Source: Luscinia megarhynchos
Taxonomy: Eukaryota > Chordata > Aves > Passeriformes > Turdidae
Reading direction: 5' to 3'
NCBI GenBank assembly: GCA_034336665.1
Contig: CM067576.1
Location: 18,000,036 to 18,064,035, forward strand
DNA: 64,000 bases
Shown: piece after piece, positions 50,646-61,830 of the stretch
Layout of the letters: every line of letters starts with the position of its first letter
Position numbering within the stretch: the first letter of the stretch is position 1
The notes under the pieces: model-generated
Seen by the model: the letters and a program-made list of their open reading frames with translations, nothing else
The model's database searches: none
Told to the model about the DNA's origin: nothing
Made by a program: the position numbers and the translations under genes

Positions 50646-52890
50646 CTGAAAGAGAAGACAGGAAAATATTTATTTTGGTTGTTACCTTTGCTCTTTTAAC
50701 ATGATGCATAGGACAGACTGGACTTCAAGAGCAACAGATCAAAAAGAAACCACCAACAGAACTGATCTCTGTAACTGTTCTGAAGCTCTTGAAAGCAAAA
50801 TAAAAGCCACAGGAGTAAAGCAATAGCTCACATTTCTTCCTGGGCTGCCAATTAGCTGCCCATTCACAAAGCCAAACGGTGTGGAGAGCAGCAGGGCAGC
50901 AGCAGGCACAGAAGGCAATCACAGACATTCCATACCTAAATATTGGACCAGCGTGGAGGAATGGCACTTCCAAAGTACTGGCTTCAGAGAAAGCTGCAAA
51001 GGTACCTGAGAGAGCAGACAGGCTCATATACACACTGAGGGCACCAGAGAGGGAAACTCCTCTGAGTGCCAACCAAAAGGCTTGCTCTAGAGACACTGAA
51101 GTCACTTTAGACCTAGGAGAAATTCAAACTTTGTCCACAGCTGCAGAATGTAGAATGAATTCAGTCTGAACTTCCAAGGACTTTTTGGGGAAAGAAATAA
51201 AAAATGAAAAACACTTCAATGCATTTTATTCAAGAGTGAGTTCTTCTACAAGGAAGAAAAATACTGTCACATCCTGAATTACCATAACTTCACTTCATCT
51301 CTGATCCATGTTTTCCCCTGTCAAGCCCATCTTCCAGCAGTGTAGGCAATACCCAAATATATAGACACTTAATTTCTATCAGTTTGAGATTCTCTAAACT
51401 TCAAGGACCAGATCTAGCCTTCAGCTGCCACAAAAATCCAACCCACACCCAAAAGTTGCTTGGCATAAAATCAAACACTGCCCTTAATGTCAAAACTGCT
51501 CAATTAATGCCTTGTAAAAACATTTCAAGTTATTTGGCTCAAGCATAATATAGTAATTTCTGCTGTAAGTCAACAATTTAAATAGAAATTTGCAAGGAAA
51601 TAGAGTCACTCTGAATGCAGGAAAGGCATAAATTCAGAGCAGACTGGGTCAGTGAAAGAACAGACTAGCCCAAAGATGTATTTTCATCAGCAAATTCATT
51701 CTGCAGAGATACATACACACACATGTCTATACATGCATACATGAATATGAAATTGAATGTTATTAAGGAAGGGCACATGTCAGCAAGTGCTAATGGTTAA
51801 TTAATATTGGTTCATTTTGCCAGTATTAAGGCATTGGTTCAAAATACTGGAGAATTCAGCTATTAATCCACCACATCTGCATCATTACAGTCAGCATTTG
51901 CAGGCTTGAACAGATAAAATGTGTTCCTAAATCCTGCTCTGGAGGTCCCTGGCACAGCAGAGGAATACAGGTGAGGGGAAGAACAGAGGATCAGCTGTTG
52001 GTGGTGCAGAAAAAGGGGCTGGAGGCTGGCAAGGGGCCAGAAGGGCACACTGCTCCACACAAAGGGAAAATAGAGACTCTGGAAATTACAGCTCCCCCTA
52101 GAAGAAAGGAGATGAAAAAGGATGTCTGCTACAATAAAAAGTGGTGTGAAATATGGGGGAAAGGCCATTTTCTTTGCAAGAGAATTAGTGCCACAAAACG
52201 AAGGAACGCAGAAGGCGAAAAGAGAAAAAAGTGTGGGGAAGAAATTCTTTAAAATGAGAGATGAGAAATGAGTGGTTGAAAAAAGGAGAGAAAATCCACC
52301 TCAATAGTCCACACCCTCCCACAAAAATTTGGGGTTTTTTGTTATTTGTTTCCTTTCCGTGCTTGCTCTCAATTCAGCTCTTTGCAGCTTGTTTCTCCCA
52401 TTCCTTGCTACCCTAAAAACTAACCACAGAAACCTCAGTGGCAAACCAGGAGATTGGCACGTCCTCCTCTGCCCTCACTTTTTAGCATGGGCACTGTATT
52501 TCCTTTTATTTACATTCTCCTAATCGTGCTGGCTCAGTCCTGCAGCTCTTCAGAGGTGTCACTGTATGAAATATGAGCTCTTGCACTTACACCCACTACA
52601 GTTTTATTAAACCCACTGCAGAGTGGTGAGGGCAGAAGTGCATACATACACATAAAAACATACAAATTTAAACTTGTGATAAGGATGATGTTAAGATATT
52701 TTGTCTAATACCACATTCTTCCTGTTTTGCCTTGTTTACAGTTTGCTCCTGAAAGATTTGAGTGTAGGAAACAACCTTGCCGCTGCTTTAAAGTTAATTA
52801 TCCTTTCCCTGCCCGGCTGATGGAGACACACCCAGGGGCTGGGCACCATCCAGCTACTCCCAGAGAGCTTGAACCTTAGCAAAATTGGTT

Positions 52891-53000
52891 TCTTTTGGTA
52901 TTTTTTGTTTTGATTTGGGATTTTGGGATTTGGTTTTTTTTTGGGGGGGTGTTGGTTTTTGTTTTGTTTGGTTTGTTTTTTTTTTTTTTTTTGTTTGGGT
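52891..53000. repeat. T/G-rich low-complexity tract
   Basis: About 110 bp of T runs broken by G runs (GGGGGGG once), ending in a 17-T run. Confidence 0.85.
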
Positions 53001-53345
53001 TATCTGTGCTCATTAATCAGGCAGAAGCAGTAACTAATGTAAAAGGGTTCTTCTGCTAACAGGCACTGATAAATGATAATTTATTTATTCTTTTCCTGTT
53101 TTTATTTCCAACACCTGTTGAAATCATCCTGGGAGGAATCCCTTCCACAGCAGATGGCTGCAGTGAGTTGTGTCCTAGGCTGAAGATTGTTTAGCCAGGA
53201 CAGAGCATCCTCTTAGCTGTTTTCCCTGCAATGTGTTTAAAAAGGGAAGAATGGGATGTAGCATTTCCTGAGCTCGGATGTGTTTCTGCCCATATTTTTG
53301 TGGCTGCTTTAATAGAAGGTAGGAGGTCTGGGTCTGGTGACTCAC

Positions 53346-53404
53346 CTGTGGTAATCTTAATCCAGTGTAGGCCCAGGTTAAAGTAATCACTTAGGTTTGT
53401 AATT
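53346..53404 (-). other. Exon-like 59 bp cassette, uncertain
   Basis: On the KCNIP1 sense strand an acceptor (GCTGTTTTGCACAG) and a strong donor (CACAG|GTGAGT) bound 59 bp that are open in the frame that would join the (D)KIEDE exon. There is no in-frame ATG inside, and 59 is not a multiple of three, so it cannot be a simple in-frame insert. It may be a chance pair of sites. Confidence 0.25.
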
Positions 53405-53720
53405 CTGTGCAAAACAGCATCTGTATTTGTTCAGCCCATAGGATATGCACATTTCTTTCTATAATGAAAACCATGCCTGTATATGCATATTTTTATTGTT
53501 GCTAATGAGAGAGACTCCATTTCACTGCTCCTTGCTCAAGAGCAGAGGGAATTTTCCTTAAGGCAAAGTGATGTTTTAGCAGAATACACTTTAGAAGTTC
53601 CTTAGTGAGGCTTGCTTTATTCATCCCTTCATATTTGTTCCAATTTTACCTTTTGTTCACTTTACTCTTTGGGAAGATCCACACTCAGAGTGCCTGCAAA
53701 CGGCTCTGAATTTCACACAA

Positions 53721-53880
53721 GGTTTGGATTGGAAGGAACCCTACAGACATCCATTTCCAGCCCCTGCCAGGGGCAGGGGACACCTCCCAGCAATGCAAGC
53801 CTGTTTGAGCACCACAAAACAATTGTGTGTTACTCCCCAGGCGCTGGGATGGAGCAGCCACGTTTCTCAGCCTGCCCATC
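53721..53880 (-). mobile_element. CR1 LINE fragment, minus orientation
   Basis: GGTTTGGATTGGAAGGAACC, CCAGCCCCTGCCAGGGGCAG, GGGACACCTCCCAG and GGGATGGAGCAGCCACG match, in reverse orientation, the 3' part of avian CR1. Old and diverged. Confidence 0.7.
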
Positions 53881-54758
53881 CTAGCTGCCCTGCACCCTCA
53901 GACCCTGCCAGGGCTGAGTTTGCTGGGAAACAGCATCAAGCAGCACCTAACACCTTCCCCAGGTGCAATCCTGCAGCACACAGTGAAGTCTCACACAGTG
54001 CCAGGGCTGGCCAAGGACCAGCCAGAGTCTAAAACAGTCTAAAGGGTGTAAATGATGGTGTTAATAAAGATGCAAATGACCCTGTCCCCCGCATCCCAAG
54101 GCTGCAAGGTGAAAATGCAGAACAGCAGTCTCCATGGTTCATGGAAGGACTTTGAAAATAAGTTGCTTATAATAAATTCACTTTTTGTTAAGGAAAAAAG
54201 TCAAGGCATACAGTGCAGCTAATGGGCCCAGTGTTAATTGTAAAACTGACAGGCATTAGATGAAATGGGTAATTTTACAAATACAGCTGAAGGGGATTAA
54301 ATTACATGCAAGAATTATTAGACTGCATCTTGCTTTTATTAAAAAAAAATATTAGCTATATTTTAGGAGCAAGGACCTGAAGAAAAAAATTAACTCTAGT
54401 TTACCCATGGTATACTTGAAATTAATCTCCAGACAGAAGGTGCTCTTGGGCAGGTCTCACAGGAAGCAGGTCTTGGCTGTGGGAGATCAACAGATCAATT
54501 GCAAATATTTGGAAATTTCATGAGGAGAAATAACTGCACGAGTGCTCATTAGGGCAGGAGCTGGGCAGAGCTTTGGGCTCTGAGGCTGCTGATGCTGACC
54601 CTGTCCTGCAGCACATCCCTGAGCTGTGCCATTCTCACCCCTGGGCAATGCCCCAGCCTCTAACCACCCTGCCTGGCACTCAGACTCAGCTGGATCCCAA
54701 AAAAGGGGAAAGGAAGATCTGCTCGTGGCAAACAGCTGATAGAAAATGGCACAGAAAT

Positions 54759-54798
54759 ACCTAATATTATACCAAATTATACCTAATATTATACCAAA
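54759..54798. repeat. Direct repeat, ACCTAATATTATACCAAA
   Basis: Two exact 18 bp copies at 54759-54776 and 54781-54798. Confidence 0.9.
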
Positions 54799-54977
54799 TA
54801 TTAAACACAATTAAAGCTGAACACCCACTACTATTATCATTAAATACAGTTATTAACTTTATACTGCCTGGCTCGAGAGATCAGTTTCCAAAAGGGACTC
54901 TCTCCAGGCAAAAAACCAAAAAGATAGCGGTGTCTCCTTATCCACTTCCTTTTTTCTGATATGACTTTTTGACTCTT

Positions 54978-55055
54978 TCAGGTCTATTTTGAGGTGGATT
55001 TGATGGTCCTTGTGGGTCTCTTCCAACTCAGAATATTCTGTGGTTCTGTGATTTT
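54978..55055 (+). mobile_element. CR1 LINE 3' end
   Basis: GATTTGATGGTCCTTGTGGG, TCTCTTCCAACTCAGAATAT and TCTGTGGTTCTGTGATT are the CR1 3' terminus with its short terminal repeats. Severely 5'-truncated. Confidence 0.8.
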
Positions 55056-58000
55056 CACCACTAAACCAGCAACATCAAATTAATTTCACAAACAACTAAA
55101 CTTAGCAGGGTTGCTCTGCCTATATGAACTGGTGACACCACCACCTGCTGAGAGAAGATACCTGAAAAACCAAAAATGCATACAATTTCAAGATAAAAAT
55201 AGCTAATAACAACAAATATAATTACTAAAACATAGATATTTAGATTTCTTGTCTAATTCTTACAATGATCTATTCTCAATGTATAAATACTATTCTCTTC
55301 CTCTCCTTTAAACAGTCTCACAGTTGTACACAGGGATGCAAAACCAACATTATTCTCCAAAGAAGGAGGCACCAGAATTTTGAGGTACCTCCCAAAAGCC
55401 TTCCTGACACACAGCCAAGGTCAGGTGCAATGGTTTGAACGTGAAATCTGAATTCAGATGTTCCTGCAGACACTGTATGAAGCTCATCTGTCATTAGAAC
55501 TTTTGGCTGTGGCCATTCCCAGAGGAGGGAACTGCAACCTGTCCTTCCAGGGCACACAGGGTATGAGGCAGCAGCCACTGGCCTTAAACTGGTTTCCCCA
55601 GGTGGAAATGCAGGTTGAGCTGGAACCAAGGCAAGATTATGGTTCCAAAAGCAGCAAGGGAAAAGAAAAACCACGAGAATGTCAAGCAATAAACATGATT
55701 CCTTTTTAGAAGAAGGAATATCAGAAGCTCTTCAGAGGGCATATCCTGAAATAGTCACAAAAGACTTAAGTATTATGAATTAGGTAAGTTTATTTTTTTT
55801 TCCTTTTATGGAATAGGTAATTTATCAAAAAACCCCAGATAAGACAAGGCATTACAAATGGACTTATTCTCTCTGCAAATTATTGCTGTCCATGGTTCTT
55901 TTTGTCATTGAAAAGCAAATCAGGCACTTCAAGCCCTTGATTTACAACTGCACCAATTTCCATTTAGACTGGTTTGCTCTTGATTTGAGTTAGGAAACGG
56001 GTTTTGGAAGAACAGTAATCAATGAATATCTAATGGAGTGAAATCAAGCAATCAAAAGCAGTAATTAGTTCAGTGCCTAATTCAAGGACATTTTATCCCC
56101 GAGTTATTATGGGAAAAACAGAACTGTGTATTTGTACATTCAGCCAGGTTTTAACTACAATGTGAAACCTCAGGGCTTTCCCCCCTCAGAAGCATCTTTA
56201 TTGAACAGGTGGGATTACACACACTTGGCACTGGCTGCAGACTTGAGAGGAGCACTTACAGAACATGCAATGGCACAGGGACAAACACAGGTTAAACCAC
56301 CCAACCCCAAGGGCACTCTCAGTCATGGACAGTGTTTAAGGGCACACGTGCAGTGCATCACAAAACTGGAGCCTCCCTGAGGTTTTGGTGTGGGCTGGAG
56401 ACAGAGCTTGTGCCTCTAAGTGTGTGTGTATTCTTTCCCTGAGGGCTGGCTGTGCCCTCCCAGGGCACCCTGAGCTGGGGAAGCACCAAACACACACCTC
56501 GGGAGAGGCAGGAGCAGCCCTGGGGACAGCCAGAGCACGTTTCACATTTATTCCTCACAAATGCTCTTGTGACTGTGAAGCAGCCAGAAGCCATCCTTCC
56601 CCTGCACCATGTTTGTGGTCAGTTTGTCAACATCTACTGACAGCACAGGAGCTGTTCACAGCTTTTTCTCTCTGAAGTTACCCAGTTCCATAAAATTTTA
56701 CTTCTTCACTGGGGAACTATGCAGCAAATGAGCAGAGCTGTAATACATCCATGCTCATAACCTACACAGGAATTCTGCTCAACAGCAATTTCATGCTAAT
56801 GATCTTTAAAAAAACAATTAGCTGTTTTTTCTACCTTGACTTAAATGTCAATTTATGATCAGTTTGCTTGGATTGTGTTGATATTTTTTAAATGAAGTTT
56901 TGGGTAGAGTTTTTAAAACAGAAATATTTATTTTCCCAAGCTAAAAGCATGCGTGGGTTTGCTCACATTTATTAAGGAAATTTGTGTGCATAAGCATACA
57001 CTTTCCTTCAGAAACAGCAGTGTATAAAACAGAACTTGTCGAAATATAAAGCAACACTGTGTGAATGTGGGAGCAATTTTCCTCTTGTAACAGGTAGACC
57101 ACTGCATTATGGCAATTCTAATTTCATTAGGAAAAAAACCAAATTGGTTTGGTCCAGTAAGAATTGGGGAGAGAAACACCACTATAAATGAGCACTCTGC
57201 AGCTCCCATCCAAATGAGCCAGTGCTGCCCAAAAGATCACTTCTCCCAGCTCACAGAACTGTTCAAGTTGATCAGATTGCTCCAAAATGTGAAGCACAAT
57301 TAAGCAGACCACAAGTACCAATTGAGCTCTACTTGCACAGAAGAAACTGCTCAGAAAGTATTGCTCCAGTACAGATCCAGCTGTTTCAGGAAGAGGAGAT
57401 GTTCTGAGATGATGTGGTGCTGTGAGCAAGCTCTGTGCTGCCAGACGTGGGGTGGGGACAGCCTGGGGACAGCTCAGGCCTTGCATGGGCAGCACCCTCA
57501 CTTCAGCAGTTTCTGTGGATCCTGGTCTCAGGCAACCAACAGTACCTGGATTCTTCTTCACAAAAACATCCATGTCCTAGCTCTTGGTTTGCCAAGCAGC
57601 AGAGCCAGGAGGGAGGCTCCAGGACACCGAGACAAAAGGACACTGAGACAAAAGGACAGTGCCTGGGCCCCCCTGCTGCCACATGTTCCCCTAAGTACAG
57701 ACTGCATACTTCTTCCTGACTCGGATAAAGCTGCTTTGGCACCTGTACTCACTCAGATTCTTCTCCCACAGGGCATATGGAACCAGCCACCAATCAGGTG
57801 GTGGTTTTTACACATACACTCTGCTGCCCAGGGTGAGAGCATTCGCTCGCTGAAACTTTTCACCCAAATAAATGCCAGCTCCTGATGGAAATTTAAAAAA
57901 ATAGAAAATCCCATCCAATACACTATATTCTTTGGCATTAGCAAGAATCTGGTGTGAAAGCAGCAAGTTGTTTCAAGATTCCAAACAGTTTATTCCTTAC

Positions 58001-58189
58001 AAGGAATTCCTTTGCTCTTTCCCCAGGGCCACACCTGATGCTCCCCAGAGCAGCTGTTTCAGCCAACTGCCTTGGCCACAAATCCTTCCCCACCCTTCAC
58101 CCCTCAGCTTCCCCTGGCAAGGAGAGAGTTAACTTTTGCAGCAACCTGGACCCTGGGGTTCTTCCCTCAGGAAGGGAGTGAGTGGTCTG

Positions 58190-58400
58190 AGGGGTGTGAA
58201 TTGTTCACCTCTCCTGTACACTCTGCTATCAGCGTTGCTGTTGTTACTGTTTGTGTTCTTATTTCATTGCTGTTTCTAATGAATTATTCCTATCTCAACC
58301 CATGATCTTTACCTGTCTGGCCCTGCAGTTCTCCTCTCCATCCCGCTGAAGGCAGAGGAAGGAAGGAAATGAGTGGCACATGGTCAGGGGTGTTTCAGTG
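58190..58400 (+). mobile_element. Degraded endogenous retrovirus LTR fragment
   Basis: TTTCATTGCTGTTTCTAATG, TCTTATTT, CTATCTCAACCCATG and a later TCTCCTCTCCATCCCGCTGA match the R-U5 part of a common avian ERV LTR. It is a partial, mutated solo copy; no internal retroviral genes were seen around it. The assignment is from memory of the family. Confidence 0.6.
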
Positions 58401-60138
58401 GCAGCACCAGAGCATGGGTGAAACTGAGACCCCCTGAGCCCCTGTGCAGGAGCCAAGCCATCAGCAGCTCCAGCCAGGCAGCAAAGCAAACAGGCAGGCA
58501 GCTGAAAACCCAGCAGACAAGATAGGAGAGTTTCAGGAAACAGACAATAGCTTAACAATTTCCTAAACTTGGCCCAGCTAGTGGTGCTGAGAAACATACA
58601 GCTTTGTTCCTGTGGCAAAAGGTTATTTGGGACGAGCAGAAAATTTCCTTCCATTTTTCTGCATCCTTATTCTGCTTCTCCTGAAGGCCAATAGAGACAA
58701 CCACTGTAAGACACTCTGCTAGGATGTAAATGCAAACAACTACACACTTGATGAGTTGCTGTGAAGCCAAAATATTTAGTTATTTAAAACTTTACCATGC
58801 TCAGGATTAGAAGATTTGGATTCCACTAATCTGTCCAAGGATCTTTCTGCCTCTGAAACTCAGTAATTCTATGACTAGGAGAGGAAGGCCATGAGGTTTA
58901 GATCTTCCCAGGCGGGGGTCTGGCTTTGATCAGTCTCCTAAAACCATTTGCAAATTCAGAGGTCTGGTCTGTTTTCGAAATACCACCAACAGAGAGTGGT
59001 TTGAAACTAATAAACACCAGTGCTTGTAAACACTGGAGCTGCTCTGGCTGACAGTGTCTGAGGACTTCTGCAGGCAGAAAACAAATACACAATTAGGAAC
59101 ATGACCAATGCCAGAACGCAGCTTATTAAATTTTCATGCTGACTCTGATTGCTTTCATTTAGCAGCGCAGATGTTAGACCAGGGTGAGGAGACAGAGTGC
59201 CTGTGAGCACTGGGAAATGGCTGGCAGTACCAGCAAGACTGGAGAAGTCATTAGAGCAAATGTTGCACACATGTGCTGATCACTCACAGTCAGTTGATTT
59301 TAAAGACACCACGAAAACACTTGAATATATTAGATTTCATAATTCTGATTGCTCCATTCAGTTTTAAGGAAGTCATGTAACAGCTCTAATGCAATCCATT
59401 GGAGGAAATCTGCCAAAGAGCAAGGGGCACAAAGAGCAGGTGGAGATGAATGCACCATCAGGGTAAGCTCACCCTAGAGCTGAAGCTTGCACAGAGGTGC
59501 CCTTTGGCTCCTTCTCTTTTGCTCTGGGCTCTGATACAAGGGTGGGGACCACCAAAGGGAAAAGGCAACCAAGACCCAGAACCTGTGATGGGAACTTCTG
59601 GTCTAGGATCAACCTAGGGAAGCCTGGTCAGTCTGCAGGTGCACACTCCTATTTATTTTAGGGAGGAAGAATAAAGAAGAAAAAAATTCCTTGCAGAATG
59701 GTTAAGATTTCATCTTGTAATGTCAATACTCCTTTCATTCATTTAGATGAAATTTAATTAAGTTTTGGCCTAATCCCAGAACGACAGGACAATGGAGAGC
59801 TAGAGCACTATGTGCTCTCACAAAGGGAGTCTCTGTGAGCTGCCAGCCTTGCTGTGGCACCTGGGGCAGCCAGAGCAGCCCTGGGCTGTGGGCACAGGGA
59901 GCCTCTGGCAGCTGCACCTTCCCTGCAGAGCCCAAAGCCAGTGCTCAGGCACAGGCAGCCTCAGAGCCCCGGGCACGAGGCACAGGGACAGAGCCCAGCC
60001 CTGGCACTGCCACGCTCAGGGCACAGGGACTGCCACAGCACTGCTGCCAGCAGGGGTGGTCACACAAAATGGGCAAATGAAATGTTCTACTCCTTCAACT
60101 GTGTGAAACCACCTCTTAAGAGAAGAAAAATTAACTTA

Positions 60139-60195
60139 AATTAGGACTTAATTAAGATACATTAAGATTAATTAGGACTTAATTAAGATACATTT
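60139..60195. repeat. AT-rich direct repeat
   Basis: Two copies of AATTAGGACTTAATTAAGAT plus ACATT, about 31 bp apart. Confidence 0.85.
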
Positions 60196-61773
60196 GGATA
60201 TGCATCCTCAATTCAAGGTTCCCACGTGTGGGTTTAAGAATCACAGAAGAGGGTTAAAGTAATGTTAATTATGTTCCATTTATATTGACTATTTATATAG
60301 TTATCCCTTTCCAATTATAAGCACCTATAACTCAATTTCTTCAAGAAAAGCAGCCTTACTCTGAAATTCTTGAGGATCCTCTTCAGTCAAAAGAAATCTC
60401 TCCCCCTACAACTATAAATGTATTAAGCCAAGTGAAATTATTCCAGATTTCAAAACACGACACTTTCAAACAGCTTTCTTGTGGTTCTTGCATTTTCCAA
60501 AAACAAGGGGACAACCACAAAGGCACAGGCAGGTCTGTATCCAGATGAGTGATGCTTCACATCAGTGGGAAAGGGTTCAGCATCAATGAGGGAAAGCTGG
60601 AGCACAAATCTCATTTTAAGACTTACTAATAAGTGTGTCCATGGTACTTTGGCAAATCATGGAAAAAGATGAGCAATTTTTAACATCTCACCAGAGCAAA
60701 GCCATCTCAGACACTGCCCTGGGGCTGGTGAAAGGATGTCTTCAAAACCCTGGTGGGCTCTTCCAGAGCTCACACACTCAGGCTCAGGCACTCCTCAGTA
60801 CCCTTGCCTCCCTTCCAGGAGGGGAGAGCTCCTGCCCTGGCTGACTCCCCACCCTGGGGCTGCTCACCTGCTCCCAGGAGCTCACTGCAGCAGTGGGAGC
60901 AGAAACCACAGCTGACTGCTCCTCACAGGACACATGAAAAATCACTAAACACACCTGTCTGCTAGATTTCAAACATCTTGTGTGTAATTATGATCTAAGC
61001 TATCTTTAATGGTACAAACCAAAAAAGCATTTTTTGGCCTGGTGGTGTCTCTTTAAAGAGAATGCTGTTCTCACACTATTTAACTTCTATAATTTAAACA
61101 TGTATGGCAAGGGGGGAAAAGCTACATACTTATTTTCCTTTCTGCTGCAATAAGAAACCACATTTATTTCATATAAAATTTACCACCATTATTTATTAGC
61201 AGGCAGAAAGCTTCTGGGTATAATAAAAATCTGGTACATAAAGCTGCAGCTTGCCTGAGGAGAGGGGGAATTAACTGTAATAAAACTCGTTTAAAGAGCC
61301 TCATAGTATCACTTTAGAAATACTAAAAAGGAGGGAAAAGCAAGAAGAAAAATAAAGATTTTTATTTTTGTAAATAACAAAATATTGTCTGTTCTTTCTG
61401 CTAAATTCTCATATGAAAACAAAAGACAAGTTTCCTTTCATGGCTACTTTTAAGAGTATACATAAAAAGGAATATTTTCATTTCCACACTTGCTAACATT
61501 TCACCTCTTGATAGACAGCAGTTATGTCTGATGATGATTTCTTCCTGAGTGTCAGATTAATTACATTCCTATTTTATGACTTTTGATGGCCACCACACAC
61601 AGGAGGGGTCAGTTTTTAACCACACCCAACCTCGTGGTTATCTGTTGAGCCCAGCCAGGTTCACTTTGGAAAATAATTCCAGTAAGAGCTAGAAACACAC
61701 TTGTAATGCAATGGCAGGACTGAAGAGACAAGACACACGTGGGGAGGCGTTCAGGGTTTGTGTGCTCCAGACA

Positions 61774-61830
61774 GGGACAGCACGAGGGACAGCACGAGGG
61801 ACAGCACGAGGGACAGCACGAGGGACAGCA
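61774..61830. repeat. 12 bp tandem repeat, GGGACAGCACGA
   Basis: Nearly five perfect copies. The perfection suggests recent expansion. The open frame through it (GTAR repeats) is not taken as a gene. Confidence 0.95.
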
